Below, in pieces: positions 1-11,896 of a stretch of DNA of 64,000 bases (position 1 is its first letter; each line of letters starts with the position of its first letter). The stretch is from the NCBI RefSeq assembly GCF_910596095.1, contig NC_056548.1, positions 10,689,151 through 10,753,150 on the forward strand. Reading direction: 5' to 3'. Below the pieces are notes generated by a model, which saw only the letters and a list, made by a program, of their open reading frames with translations, was not told the origin of the DNA and did not search any database. This DNA comes from Thunnus maccoyii (taxonomy: Eukaryota; Chordata; Actinopteri; Scombriformes; Scombridae). Both the position numbers and the translations under genes were made by a program.

Positions 1-3000
1 AGCTGCATTAATGATCTTCATGACGCACTCATTGATGCACTGGCACACGTTGACCAGTGGCGCTCCACGTTCTCCCATCTTCCCCAGCAGCAGACCTGAG
101 AACATGTGGTACATTCATGTGTTTTTAGATAGTAGTTATAGTACCACATACTTAGGGTTTATTTATTTAATGGTTAATAAATCACTTACTTAATTCTTTA
201 TATATCAGTTATACATATACATATATACAATACATACAATAATAAATAATACAACATGCACAGTACAGACAGCAATAACGGACATGGTTCCAGTGTGAAT
301 GGTGTTCAGAAAAGTTTGGGTTTCGGAAAAATCCCCATTGGCTGGATCACGTCTGCTGTTACCAATGTTAATAAGTAACTAAGTACATTTACTTCAGTAC
401 TGTATTTAAGTACAATCTTGAGATACTTGTACTTTACTTGGGTATTTCAATTTCTGGCTACTTTATATTCTACTCCACTACATTTCAGAGGGAAATATTG
501 TACTTTTTTACTACATTATGTTTGTCTGAGAGTTGTAGACAATTGGATCTGAAAATTTCTTCTTAGACTGGTAACTGAAAAAATGTCACGAGTTTATCAC
601 CTCATAATAATAATATAAGAAGAAGAAAAAGAAGAAGAAGAAGTGGTACCACAATGATTAGATGATAATATATTTCAAGTGATATCACTATCACTATCAC
701 TATCACTGTGTGATTGTCTCACCCATAGTGGCTGAGAAAATGACAATCCCCAGTACATTCATGCCCTTGCTGGTACTGGGGACAATCTTGTATTTGATGT
801 CAGGTGCAGGGGTGATCTCCAGGAAGACTGGGTGGCCCAGTTGAGGGTTGTGGTAGTCGGGCATGACGTACACATAGTTGGCCTGCGACTCTTTTACATT
901 GGAGTTCTGCACAATAGGCACCAGGTCTGTTCGATACTGGAGTGGGACGAGAGAGAACGACCACAGAAGAGGATATTAAACATCGAATTTATGAACAGCA
1001 TTTTACAATCCATTATGGGTTTCCTTATTTTGTCCACTCACCTGCTGAAAAGTTGCTTCAATTAGATTTGAGGGGATCATGTTCCTGTAAAAGACAGCAG
1101 ACAAAATCTATCAAATGTCTGTGGTGACACACAATTCAGCTTTAATGTTTTTTTCTATTGTGTATGACTCATTTTCCAAACAATAAATAGACATATTTAT
1201 CACATTTGTAAATATTTCACGACTTCAGTGCAAATAAAGAGCTGATGACTTTTTTTTATCTGTTTTTATCATGAGAGCAAAAGTTCATCCTTGACGTTGG
1301 AAACACCAGTTCGTAAAGCAACCTCACTACAAGATTCAATGGAGATTTGGGTCAATTTCTGACCAACCAGCATCATGTAAGAAATATAATTACCTGTGTG
1401 AGTCTTACCTGCTAGTGTCTGATTGGCTGGATAATATTGTTTTAATGACTGACACTGGTTGTTGGCAGAGAAGACATAATTTTTACTTGACTAAATTTGT
1501 TTGACTGCTATAGCGACTAGTTACTTAAGAAATGATCAACTTAAAATACAATGCATTGTGTTTTATACCTAACAGTATATAAAATACTCAAACGTAGGTG
1601 CACCTCAGTGAAGTACAGTAAAATGCTCATTACACATGAATGTTTCAACAATAATAATAATCTTGTAATATATAATAATGGGTTTTTTTCTGCATGGTGT
1701 ACTTTTCATACTTACATATGTATATGTTAAGTACATTTTGCTGGTAATACATACTCAGTTACTTAAAAACCTTTTCAAAGCAGACTTTTACCTGCAAAAT
1801 ATATATTGTGTGGCATTGCCACTTTTACTTAATTGAAGGATCTGAATACTTCCTCCACCACTGGTATTGTATTTAAGTAAATTTACCAATGGTCTGACTT
1901 TTGTGTTCCTACATGGATCACTGATCATATTTTACGTATTTTACACTTTCATACAACACAGGAAGCAAAGAGAGGCCTTCACATGTTCACAAGGTGGAAG
2001 GTGGAAGGGGACAACCAGCATCAGGTACTGGGACTGTATTTATACCTTTTACGTCAATGAACCCAGGCTTCAAGTCTGTCAAACACGTAAGAGGACTTGA
2101 AATGTACACCTGACCTTTGGCTTACAGCAGCGGATACACACCCACCACTGCTCTCTTAAATAATCAGACTTAAGAGGAGGGTATTAGTGGATGTCTGGCA
2201 TGAAATGCACTGCTGTAAGCCAGAGCACACACACCAGACTACAGGTGCTATCTCACAGAGTGTAACATTGCACAAGGACCTTCTAAGAAAGTGCAGGATT
2301 AACAGATCCCAATTAAGTGACGCCCTATTCTTAGCCAACCTGTGTGAGTGACACTGCAACTATTTTACAAGCAAATTCCACTTCTTCTTTTCTGGTGACA
2401 ATTTAATACAAAAAAATGCTTCCATTGCTCACAAAAATACCTCTATATCGGATGTAGATTCAGATTTAGATGTATTTTCTCTCTTACTTTATAACTGATT
2501 AAAATGTGCTGCCATTTTATTTGGTTTATCATAATATTAGGAGTCCTTGGAGTTCACTTTTCAGGAATCTTTACTTGCTGAGAATTTCATGATTTCTAAC
2601 AGAACATTGTTTTGTTGTGATTATGTGAGCTCACAGGATCAAACTGATCCCTTAAGAGTTTGTGATTAGGGAGCTTCCTGTTCCCGAGGAAGCAAATGGA
2701 GTTCAAGAGGTCTAAACTGGATCTGTACTGGATTTAATTGGTCTATACTGGTTTTCCTTGGGTGTTAAAGGATGTTACATAGGAAATCCTCATCCTGGAG
2801 AATAACACTAATAAGATAGAGTGGGAAATCTGGAATCTCCTCAAAAGCCCACACGGGGATTCTTATCGAAGCGCAGGTGGGAAGTACTTTCTCCAGTTAT
2901 CACATCTTTTCCAAAAATAGAAGACACCCTAAGTATGTCAGATTGTCTTCTTATTGTTTCTAAAGGGGAAGTCTGGTTTGGTTGTTTGTTGACTCTGACA

Positions 3001-6000
3001 AATGCTTGTATCCGGCTTATAAGGACAGTGCAGTAGATCGACTTTAAAGATTATAAAACACTTAAAAAGCAGAACATCTTGACTTAAGAGTTGACTGAAG
3101 ACCGTTACTTTGTTACTCTTAGTATTTCATTATGAATCATGTCTTAATCATTATCTAAGTACAATTTTAGGTATTTATATTTCAATTTTTTCTATTTTGT
3201 GCAACTTTCTGAATTTTTGTATTTTATACGCCACTATATTTATTTGCATTTACTAATTATTCTGCATGTGCAGATTTTTTAAAAAGAAAATAGCCCCCCA
3301 ACCTTTTTGGCTTTTGACTCATTTCAAAAAAGGAGTGTCTTGGGGCCTCTTTCTCTCTCACATTTCAGATATATGAGTTGAAATTATATAGTATTTTACA
3401 AAAAGATTAGAGGAAGGTCCAAAAAATGAACACTTTTGTTGCATAACTTTGTTTTAACATCTTTACTACTTATTAATTATCTCACAACCCCTCACATTTA
3501 TCTTGTGACCCTGTGGAGGGAGCTCAACCCCTAAGTTGGGAACCACTAGACTAAAATACCTAATATACAGTATAAATGACTTAAACATAGCTCTTTCTTG
3601 ACCAGCTACAACAGTAAAATGCTGTTTATTGATGTATATAGTAACAATCTAATAATAGCAAAAGTAGGATTTGGTACTTTTATTGTATTCATGATTTTGA
3701 ATATTTATTTCACCACTGCCTATGGGGAGGCCAGACATCAGGTAGTAGCATATGGTATTCAGTATCCTTGCTCAAGGGTGTTTCAGTGAGGGAAAAGTTT
3801 GAATGATAGCGTTCCTGTCACTATAAACACTTTGTCAAAGTGTGCTAGCTCTTGTGTCTGTGAATGTTTACCTGATGAGGTCTAGCAGAGCATCAGCAGA
3901 GGTCATAACAGGCCCTGAACTTGCATGGTGGCCTTCCTTCTCTGAGCCCGTCCCCGGGTGAATGATGAGCACCAAAACGATGCCAACGATGACAGCGATG
4001 AAGGTCGTCCACAGGTAGTAGGTGATGGTCAAGACTCCCAGCCGACCACTAGCTCTCGTATCCATGGCTGACAGGCCAGACATAAGACTGGATTGGAAAA
4101 CAGGAGATGTGTTATTAATACCAATTAACTGGTTAAAACTGGGAAGTATCAACTGGGAAACTATGACTTGACTGATTGTTGGTTAATACTTTCATCAATT
4201 GGTAGAAAAAAATGTTTTTTTTGGTCAACTATTGAGTGTAAATACTACAAATGATCTTGATTATAGTGTCACAAAAGATTAGTTCGAAAGAAATCTTAAG
4301 ATATAATTGTGAGCAACTTTTTGTTGTGGCTGACTTTGATGGATGTCATATATATGAATTTGACATTTCATACAATATCAAAAAGAGGTCAATGATATCA
4401 GTTGTCAAGCGTTATCCTAGTAACAGCATTCATTTGCTGGATGTAGATTTACTCATGTTATAATCAGCATGTTTGTTATTTTAAACTGAAGAGGAGTCAA
4501 TGTTCAACAAGTGTACATTAACCTTCGCCAAGTGAACCATCAAGACACCCCACATTTCTCCCTACAAATGGAGTACTTCCCCCAAAATATATATTTTAGC
4601 AATCGGCCACCTCCTATAACCTAGAGTGTTACATGAAATTGGTACGTTTCTACTTTGACAATGGAGCTTTAGATCAACAAGTGTCCATGAAGGCATGCAA
4701 ACAAACTTTTCATCCAGCATTCCAGGTAGGAGGATGTGAATAATTAATATAAGTGTAACAATTTCTGAGTGAGGAATTCCTTTAATTAATTCTTAGCTGC
4801 CTCAGGTCTTTGAGGAATAAAATTATAAAATTATGCCTGCACAGTCTTCATGGTATGGGATGTTTTGTATGTTTGACGCTTAATCATACAGTTGTAATAA
4901 GTTCAGAAGAGTGATGCATTCATAGTGTTTGTCTGACAAGGGCAAAACAGAATGTGATAGGTTTAATATTACATGTTCAAAACACTGTTTGCAGTTGTTT
5001 TTCAACCCAGTGAGGATTTTTTTGTACCTGGAGGTGATGAGGGGCAGAATCAACATCTTTAACATCCTCATCAGTAGTTCTCCAGGGAAGGAGAAGTAGA
5101 TCTTGGCCTGCGTGAGAGAGAAACATAAATAAATCGAACCCCTTTGTGAAATTTGAATGATATTTTATCCAGTTGGAATTGAAGTCAAACACAGTTCTCT
5201 TTTCAATTATTTTTGCCAAATCATTTTTGCACTTTTTATTTATCTCATTTAAGTGGTACGTCCATACTGATCTGACTAAATAGATCAATCAATCAATCAT
5301 ACGGCTATATTTTTTTTCTTAACATTAAAATTGCTTCTTTATTAATGTATCCAATCATCTTGAAGCTTTATATGTGTGAATTTGTGTGCATTGTGACTGC
5401 TTTAACTTAGTAAACATAATTGCACAGCCTTGTTTATGAATGCTGTTTAAGATCAAATGGTACAGGTCTGGTAATTTGCTATTTTTATTTCACAGATTCT
5501 TTCTTTGCTCAGTAGATGAGGATACTGTGTGTTTTATGGGTTGCTACCAGCACACAAGTTTACATTACTGAGTACACTTGACACTAATCAAAATATATAA
5601 ACTACTTGGTCCATTTAGAGCATTTTATATCCTGACCATATACAAATCACATTTAAAAAATAAGATATATATAAAATATATTTTTGGCCACTTGGGGGCA
5701 GCAGAAACAAACTGTGAGTACAACACTGACATCATCTTCTGAGTTGATATGGCATAAGCAAACTGTTGCCTGTTTACACATCTGGCAGCAAGAGTCATGT
5801 GTCTGTCCACATATCAAATATAGTGCTGGCCCCACACTAGAGGATAATTGGGCGGATTTTGGGCCTGATTTGCCCCTTCTGACAATTGCATGGGTGTTCC
5901 CAATTTGAGGCTGATCTAAACAGATATCTGCCGAAATTATCCTGTAGTATGAGGGGTGTACAGACATAATCTTCATGTTACTGACTGAATTGGAATTGCC

Positions 6001-7302
6001 CCGATTTCGAATCCTAATAATCGAACATATTTGATATTTACGACTTGAAATCCTGTAGTGTGAAAGGAACAGCGATGGAATATTGAGCAGAGACCCACAA
6101 TAGTCAATGAGAGCGAGCTGACCGGGAAGCATCACCAACTGGATCTTACGTTCTTATGTAGAACAGAAACATGGCTGCCAACAGCATGAATAGGACTTTT
6201 GTCTCCCAAGCCAGCCATGACGTCATCCCGTTTTTTTCTTTTTTTTCAGCGCAAAACATAGCACACACAAGTGCTGGCGATGACATATTTGTTTTTCTCT
6301 GAAGTTATCTTTGATCACACAAGTTTCTGTGAGATCCCAAGTCCCTGGAATCGCCACTCCGCAATCGTTTGGTATAAACGCCAACTGTGTGCATCTTGAC
6401 TGAATCATCAGGTGTGTGCATTCTTATGATGGTAATATTTAAAAATCATTTAAATCTGGTGTCTCTGGTCTCCCACATTTTTAAAATCAGTTGAGATTTG
6501 AAAATCCTCTAGTGTGCACCAAGCATTAGTCAAATATTCACTCTCCTTTGAGCTTTGTTTTTGGTCTCCACCAACTACTGAAAAAAATGTGTCTCTTTAG
6601 CTGCTAAATGCTTTGGCACTGGGCAGGATCGTTGGTTTATGAGCCTTTTCGCTGTAAACAGCTACCTGTTATGACCAAAAATGATGCTATGAGAGCTGTG
6701 AGAGTGAACCAAAACGGTAAAGCTGTGGGCTGTAAACCAAAACAGTGGGTTAAAAGACAATACTAATCTCCTTGCAGCTGAGGGGAACCGCAGAGATGGG
6801 TGATTATTCTCTGTGGGTTCAGCACTACCAGCAACACCTTTCACATACAGGTAAATATGTGATCCAACATCGATTATAGCTGCTTTGTCTTCCTCTGACA
6901 CATCTGGTTCCATGTTATACCTGATTTTTCGCCTCTATCATTTTCCACATTCACTATGGCATAACTGGCTTTAACAGAAATCTCAGTGTCAGTGCACAAA
7001 AGAAGTTAATAGGACAGACTGGCTGTTACTTCCCATTCTAAATGTTATGTTAACTTGCACATGGTGTTAAAAAAAATCCAACAAAATTACATTGAATTTC
7101 TATCCATCCTTCCATCCATCCATCCATCCATACATACCTGTGTGGACAGGTTGAACGACCTGAGGACAAATCCAAGCACACAGCCCGTCACTACAGCAAA
7201 CACTGAGAGTGTCAGCAGTCCGTTCCTCTTGCAGTAGTCCCTCACGTACACCCTGAATTTCATTGACACAATGCTCTTCAGCTTCTTCTTCAAGGTCTCC
7301 AT
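1..7302 (-). CDS. slc1a7: Excitatory amino acid transporter, EAAT5/SLC1A7-like; 5' six coding exons, runs off left edge
   Basis: A sodium-coupled glutamate transporter of the SLC1 family, acting at the plasma membrane. Exons on the minus strand: 7302-7138, 5107-5028, 4087-3872, 1084-1042, 936-723 and 95-1 (continuing outside). All have GT/AG borders and joined phases give 271 uninterrupted codons. The start is the ATG at 7302, followed by a basic cytosolic stretch and TM1 (CKRNGLLTLSVFAVVTGCVL). Exon 2 carries the TM2 motif MRMLKMLILPLITS, exon 3 TM3 (YYLWTTFIAVIVGIVLVLII) and SADALLDLIR, exon 4 NMIPSNLIEATFQQ, exon 5 the long TM4 loop and GMNVLGIVIFSATMG, and exon 6 LLLGKMGERGAPLV. The match to EAAT5 as I remember it is strong, notably the FSATMG stretch and the CxRNGLLxLSV start. 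A fish-specific sister paralog (slc1a8 or slc1a9) is possible. The hairpins and substrate-binding C-terminal half lie outside the window. Confidence 0.9.
365..538. repeat. Teleost DNA-transposon-like repeat (family 1), left half
   Basis: The segment reads as one end of a repeat very common in percomorph genomes, recognisable by TAACTAAGTACATTTACT and CTCCACTACATTTCAGAGGG. It stops around CTGAGAGTTGTAG. The matching other half resumes at 1508 in the same orientation, with transporter exons 4 and 5 in between. Family assignment is from memory of recurrent fish sequence and the exact superfamily is not asserted. Confidence 0.6.
617..643. repeat. (GAA)n short microsatellite
   Basis: AAGAAG-type purine triplets in the intron downstream of transporter exon 5. 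No function is suggested. Confidence 0.8.
681..710. repeat. (TATCAC)n hexamer repeat
   Basis: About four TATCAC units lie directly beside the exon 5 splice donor (GT at 722-721 on the minus strand). Repeat-length changes would alter only the intron. Confidence 0.8.
1508..1864. repeat. Teleost DNA-transposon-like repeat (family 1), right half
   Basis: It begins GCGACTAGTTACTT, continues through CAGTATATAAAATACT and AAAATGCTCATTACACAT, and ends at the family's terminal AAGGATCTGAATACTTCC plus CCACCACTG. Left and right halves together make nearly one element without overlap. Confidence 0.6.
2101..3080. other. Intron sequence without recognisable feature
   Basis: This lies in the intron between transporter exons 3 and 4. 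I see no coding similarity, tandem repeat or terminal inverted repeat. Short open frames here lack any known motif. Confidence 0.5.
3100..3725. repeat. Second, longer copy of family-1 repeat
   Basis: It has the same flanking halves as the 365/1508 copy (TAAGTACAATTTTAGGTATT on the left; CAGCTACAACAGTAAAATGC on the right, ending TTTCACCACTGCC). It also retains an internal part with AACCTTTTTGGCTTTTGACTC and GTTGGGAACCACTAGACTAAA, a combination recurrent in percomorph repeats. It is old and degenerate. Confidence 0.55.
5826..6524. mobile_element. Non-autonomous DNA transposon (MITE-like) with terminal inverted repeats
   Basis: The left end contains CACACTAGAGGAT and the right end its complement ATCCTCTAGTGTG. 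The interior includes no intact transposase. The open frames at 5653-6138 and 6223-6408 fall inside this element and look fortuitous. It is inserted in the long first intron of the transporter. Confidence 0.6.
6541..6780 (-). repeat. Dispersed repeat (family 2), copy 1
   Basis: The reverse complement of this stretch matches 63500-63725, sharing CAGCAGCTAAAGA, TTTTGGTTCAC-like blocks, ATAAACCAAC and GGTGGAGACCAAAA-like sequence. Two copies in opposite orientation at the two ends of the window indicate an interspersed family. Confidence 0.5.
7096..7130. repeat. (TCCA)n microsatellite at the exon 1 splice donor
   Basis: Tetranucleotide repeats immediately follow the donor of transporter exon 1 (minus strand CAG/GTATGTATGG). 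The open frame running through it, adding DGWMDG repeats, is intronic read-through and not protein. Confidence 0.85.
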
Positions 7303-7904
7303 CCTGATTCAGGCTCGGTCCGTATCCCAGATACCCCCCCTCCCCCCTGAGTGACTACAGATACCCGAATCTCCTGGTGAGCAATGTTGATCACTATTTA
7401 CTCCACAAGATCAGAGGCAGATGGTAGCCAGTGAATCTGATCAAAAGTCGGTCTGGTCTCGCACTGAGTGAGGAGTTCATCCAGTCTGAGAGAGGAAGCG
7501 TTGACTAACTGATTCTTGGTAAAGCGTTCCCTAAAAGGATTATCCCTATCCCATGCTAACAGAGCCTCCTTCCCCGCCACTCAGGCTTAAGGAGACTGAA
7601 CACAAGACTGATTCCATTCATAGCTCATTATGACTTATTACTACCTGCCTCCATGTCCATTCAAACAGGAGCTTTGACCTCTGTGAACTCTCATGTGCAC
7701 AAAGTCATAAGCACCCCCAACTTTTACTAACATGTGGTGTATGCCCTGAATCCTCCAATTAGTGTTTTTAGTTAATAGCTGATTAGATTACACTTACTCA
7801 CAAGACAAAAGTGAGTGAAAGGCATTTTGAATAAGAGAAATCTAAGCAAGTTGTTGGACTGAATAAGTGACAAGGGACATCTACCTGCAATGCTAACGTA
7901 CATC

Positions 7905-8603
7905 CTACCAGTCTGTTGTAGCAAGTACAATGTTCTTCGCTGCTACCTGCTGGGGCAGAAGCATCAGAGCCAGGGACACTAACAAACTGAACAAACTGAT
8001 CAGGAAGGCAGGCTCTGTGCTGGGGAATCCCCGGGATACACTGGAGCTGGTTGTGGAGAGGAGGATGCTGCACAAACTGTTAAACATCATGGAAGACATC
8101 TCGCATTCCCACCATGACCTGCTGTTCAAACAGTGGAGCACTTTCAGTCAGAGACTTCCTCTTCTGCCATCAGTCTGTTTAATAACTCTCCTCTGTGTCA
8201 GGAATGACTTCTCACCTGTACTTTGATTTCATTAAATTATCCATCATATCTGTTAAATTTCAGATTCACATTTTGATAATCTTTAAAGTACTGTCTGTTT
8301 ATATTGTTGCATATATACATACATTGTGTAAATAATTCAAGTATCAATGTGCGCTTTATTCTAACATCCATGGACAATCATGCACCTTACTACCTTAGCA
8401 ATATCCTTCTGACTTGCACTAATTTATAGTGTACTATAGCATATTAACATCATTGAACAGTGTATACTCAGCAAATGGTATATTATAGTTATGGTTATAT
8501 CTCTAGTCTCTATTCTATTTTTAGTTATTCTATTTATGTTTTCTGTTTGAGCTGTATATAAGTTAGCCTTTATTTGTATTTGTTTCTTTTACCTACAATA
8601 CCA

Positions 8604-8604
<1 letters not shown>
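7905..8604 (+). mobile_element. LINE (L2/Rex-type non-LTR retrotransposon) 3' remnant
   Basis: The frame at 7930-8226 encodes CWGRSIRARDTNKLNKLIRKAGSVLG-like and VVERRMLHKLLNIMEDISH-like sequence. This is the conserved C-terminal tail downstream of the reverse transcriptase domain in fish jockey-superfamily LINEs. Only the last ~100 codons and the 3' region are present, so it is 5'-truncated. The element is followed by a long TATC microsatellite, as is common for LINE tails. It lies between the transporter and the light-chain array. Confidence 0.7.
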
Positions 8605-8677
<73 letters not shown>

Positions 8678-8685
8678 GTCTATCG

Positions 8686-8759
<74 letters not shown>
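8605..8759. repeat. Compound (TATC)n-(TCTG)n-(TATC)n microsatellite
   Basis: About 155 bp of uninterrupted tetranucleotides with a TCTG block at about 8688-8724. It abuts the LINE remnant and probably grew from its 3' tail. The 122-residue YLSI-repeat frame across it is an artefact. Confidence 0.95.
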
Positions 8760-9448
8760 AGATATATATATCTAAGTGGAGTTGCACTGCACAGGGGGGA
8801 TTATGAGAGGCTAAAGGTAAGACACCAGCATCAGTCCTCAGTGTTCAGGACATGCCCTGACACTTTCTTGTCCTTTGATCTTGCCATGACGTTAGGCTGT
8901 GTCGTCTGTACAGAGGTCAGGGCGTGCACTGCCACGCCTTAAAGTCAGGACTAGCTGGTAAATAAATGCCTTATTGGCTGAGAAGCAGTCTTAAATGAAC
9001 TTGAAGGGGTCAGTGTGAACTTAAAACCATCAGGCTGTTGGAGAGAATGTGTTTGTATTTCTGTTCTAGACAAGAGAAATACTATCACAGCCATGTCAAC
9101 ATGGTGTATTCTGTATATTCCAGCTGTAATTAAATCTTTAATGGGTGGAATCAGTATTTATGTGTGGTAGTAGATAAAAGGAAATTAAACTTAAAGATGA
9201 ATGAGAATATTTTTAACATTGAAATATCAGCTACAGTTGCAGAAAACATGGCATGCCATTGTTATCAGTGGTGTGATGTTTGCATGTTTGTTAATTCTGT
9301 AGTCTACCTACGTCATAGTGCTGACCTGGGAACATATCCAAACTTGACTCTCTCCTGTCAGACAATGTCTGCCTACGTCACTGGTAACCAATCCAATAAC
9401 ATGTAATCCTCGTCATGAACAATGCACGCAGCAAATGGTACAAAAGGG

Positions 9449-9449
<1 letters not shown>

Positions 9450-9503
<54 letters not shown>
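9450..9503. repeat. (CA)n microsatellite
   Basis: About 26 CA units in otherwise featureless DNA between the LINE remnant and the foldback element. Confidence 0.95.
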
Positions 9504-9505
<2 letters not shown>

Positions 9506-9817
9506 AGAGACTGTTGTCCTTGTTTGTTATTTGTGAGCTTTGTTTCTGTCAAATCTTAATTTCCTAGCCTTAATCCCTACAATTTCTGTGAATTTAGCTT
9601 GAAGATTAACAATCAACCAAATTTAAATTTAACCCAAAATCTGAAACTAATTCTAGTTTCCAAACATAACACCAGAGCTATAACCCTAACCACTTTTGTT
9701 TCCCCCTTGTTTCGTTTTTCCAAAGAAAAAAAAAACAAAAAGAACGAAACAAACAAAAAAACTTCAGAGTACCTCCCTTACACATACACACACACACACA
9801 CACTTTCTCTCGCACTC

Positions 9818-10374
9818 TTAAAGGACGGGTTCACAATTTTTCCAGTCTGCTTTAAAACAATAGTCAGGTACTCATATGACAGTGGAACAGGTTTTCCTCC
9901 TGCTGATACTGGCCATTAAAAGATCCCTTTCAAATACTCTTACAATGGAAGTGATGGAGGAAACAAAATTCTCAGTTTGTTAAATAATGTACTTAAAATG
10001 TTATCTAAATCTAATATGATGCACCAGCAGTCACTTAGTTAATTTAAGTGGATATCTTATTTTCTTTGTGTTTCCTCGGACAGTGTTTCCCTGTTAAGCT
10101 GCAGTAGAAGGATAGAAACAGAAACTGCAAATTTGGCACTAAAAATGTTGAAAGATATCTACTTGATTTGACCAATTTGGACTCCTGAAGCTCCACAAAA
10201 CGAAGCTTCAAAATCCTCAATCACTTATATTGGAAGCACATTATAAAGGGATCTTTTAATGCCCAGTATGAACAGGAGGAATGATTACAGCAAGAAAAAC
10301 CTGTTTCAGTGTTCATTTGGGCACCTGCATATTGTTTTAGGACAGACATGAAAAATTGTGAACCCATCCTTTAA
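9818..10374. mobile_element. Palindromic foldback (MITE-like) element
   Basis: The left end TTAAAGGACGGGTTCACAAT is the complement of the right end, which closes ATTGTGAACCCATCCTTTAA. Inner blocks also pair: CAGGTTTTTC/GAAAAACCTG-like, and GATCCCTTT near 9920 with AAAGGGATC near 10248. It forms an imperfect inverted repeat of about 560 bp. It matches a foldback family I recognise as recurrent in percomorph genomes and has no coding capacity. Confidence 0.7.
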
Positions 10375-10394
10375 CTGCACCAAAGACAAGTTCA

Positions 10395-10610
10395 TTGCAA
10401 GAACATTCTTAAAAGCCGGCATCTCTGTGAGCCTGTATTTTGAGCTAAATGCTACATCAGCACTCAAACATGCTCTAAATGACATTGCTAATGCCAAGCA
10501 GTTATAGTGTTTACCATGTTCACCATCTTAGCATGCTAACATTTGCTAATTAGCACTAAACACAAAGTACAGCTGAGGTTGATGGGTAACGTCTTTAGTT
10601 TAGCAATATT
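10395..10610 (-). repeat. Dispersed repeat (family 3), inverted fragment
   Basis: It contains TAGCATGCTAACATTTGCTAATTAGCACTAA-like sequence and AGTACAGCTGAGG, typical of a very abundant percomorph repeat. Other copies or fragments in this window are at 41461-41690, 50890-51350 and 55795-56340. Confidence 0.55.
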
Positions 10611-11239
10611 TAGTTATAAAGCAAAGTATTGTCTGAATGGAAACTTTGACTTCATGATGACACTAGATGAAAACAAATATTACCTGCCATGCATGTGATC
10701 TAATAGCATTTTGCATTTCATGTTCATTTTCCATTTGTGTTCTGGGAGATACTGTAAGATAAATATTTTATGTATTCATTCCTAATCTTGCAGCTTTTTT
10801 ATCACCTTTTATTGTACAGTGCTGAAAATTGGAAAACAAATTAGGGTTGGGTTGAACATCTGGAGCCGGTTTATTCTTAAGGGACAAATTGTGACTCTCG
10901 TGTTCATGTAAATCACAGTTTCATTTCTGCTTTGCATTGGGATTGAATGCAGCTATAGCAAGGTTGAGGAAACTGTTTGGTGATAGAATACATAGATACA
11001 TTCATATTTTTGAAATCCATGCATTCAAAATGTGACTTGCAATATGCTTGGGAGCACATTTTAACTAAAAAATAGTGCAGCTTTAAGGAGAAGAAATAAT
11101 AATTACTTAACTGTAAGTGTCACCGACAAAAACACTTATTATGACTGATCCTTTTCAGAAATATTAATCATAGATGCATTAACTTAAGTACCGTATAGTA
11201 GGCATTCTTCACAGAAGACATATTAGGAAAAGCATAAAT

Positions 11240-11445
11240 GTTATGAATAACATTAATGGTGCCTCTGTTCTATTCAAATGTCCTAGTAAGCCATGACAGT
11301 GTGACAATGAGTCAGTGTGCACAATATCAGGACCCTGAAACTGAAGCAGCTAAATGAAATTCAGCCATCATTCATTTGATTATTTATACCTATGCTTTTC
11401 CCATTGTGGCATGTCAAAATGTCCTCTGTGTAAAAAGGCCTGTAG
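11240..11445 (+). repeat. Dispersed repeat (family 4), partial copy
   Basis: It shares AGTGTGCACAATATCAGG-like, CAGCTAAATGAAATTCAGCC and a terminal CAAAATGTC...GTAAAAAGG with the full copy at 50143-50640. Confidence 0.55.
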
Positions 11446-11610
11446 TAGGTGCTACTTCAAATAAGTTGATAATGGGTTTGGGTCAATGTAAAAAAAAAAA
11501 CAACATTTTTTCTTTTAGTACATTTTAGCTTGAAATACAGTACCCAGCAAAGTAAATAAACACAAATAATACCAATACCAATATCCAAACTCAATAACTT
11601 TCCTCTATTT

Positions 11611-11660
11611 ATTATTATTACTATTATTAGTAGTAGTAGTCGTAGTAGTAGTAGTAGTAT
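11611..11660. repeat. (ATT)n/(AGT)n trinucleotide tract
   Basis: ATT then AGT triplets lie about 160 bp left of the first J recombination signal. Confidence 0.85.
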
Positions 11661-11858
11661 TGTAATTTTCCACTTTTGAAAATGTACTGTGGTTCTGGGC
11701 AGTCTTGTTACATGTATTACTTGGAGTATTCATACTGCCAGTGTTATTTTTTTTTTAGTTGAATTTTATCCTAAATGAAATTGAATTTGTGCGCTCTGTG
11801 CTCGCTGTTGTGTGACCGAGGTTTTTGTACGACGTCTTAACTGGCTTAAATCACTGTG

Positions 11859-11896
11859 GAACACGTTTGATGGAGGAACCAAACTCATCGTAACAA
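11859..11896 (+). CDS. Light-chain J1 segment, altered FGxG motif
   Basis: The 23-RSS lies directly upstream: nonamer GGTTTTTGT (11820-11828), 23-bp spacer, heptamer CACTGTG (11852-11858). The 38-bp J reads N-T-F-D-G-G-T-K-L-I-V-T and ends at a splice donor (ACAA/GTAAGC). The Gly of the FGxG bulge is replaced by Asp, unlike J2-J5, so the segment may be folding-impaired. It serves C1, 842 bp downstream. No V segment lies to its left in the window; the nearest (Va1, Vb1) lie to the right. Confidence 0.85.

Noticed and set aside
5653-6138. 161-residue minus-strand frame
   Set aside because: It overlaps the inverted-repeat-bounded element at 5826-6524 and has no known motif.
8574-8942. 122-residue YLSI-repeat frame
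   Set aside because: Translation of the TATC microsatellite.
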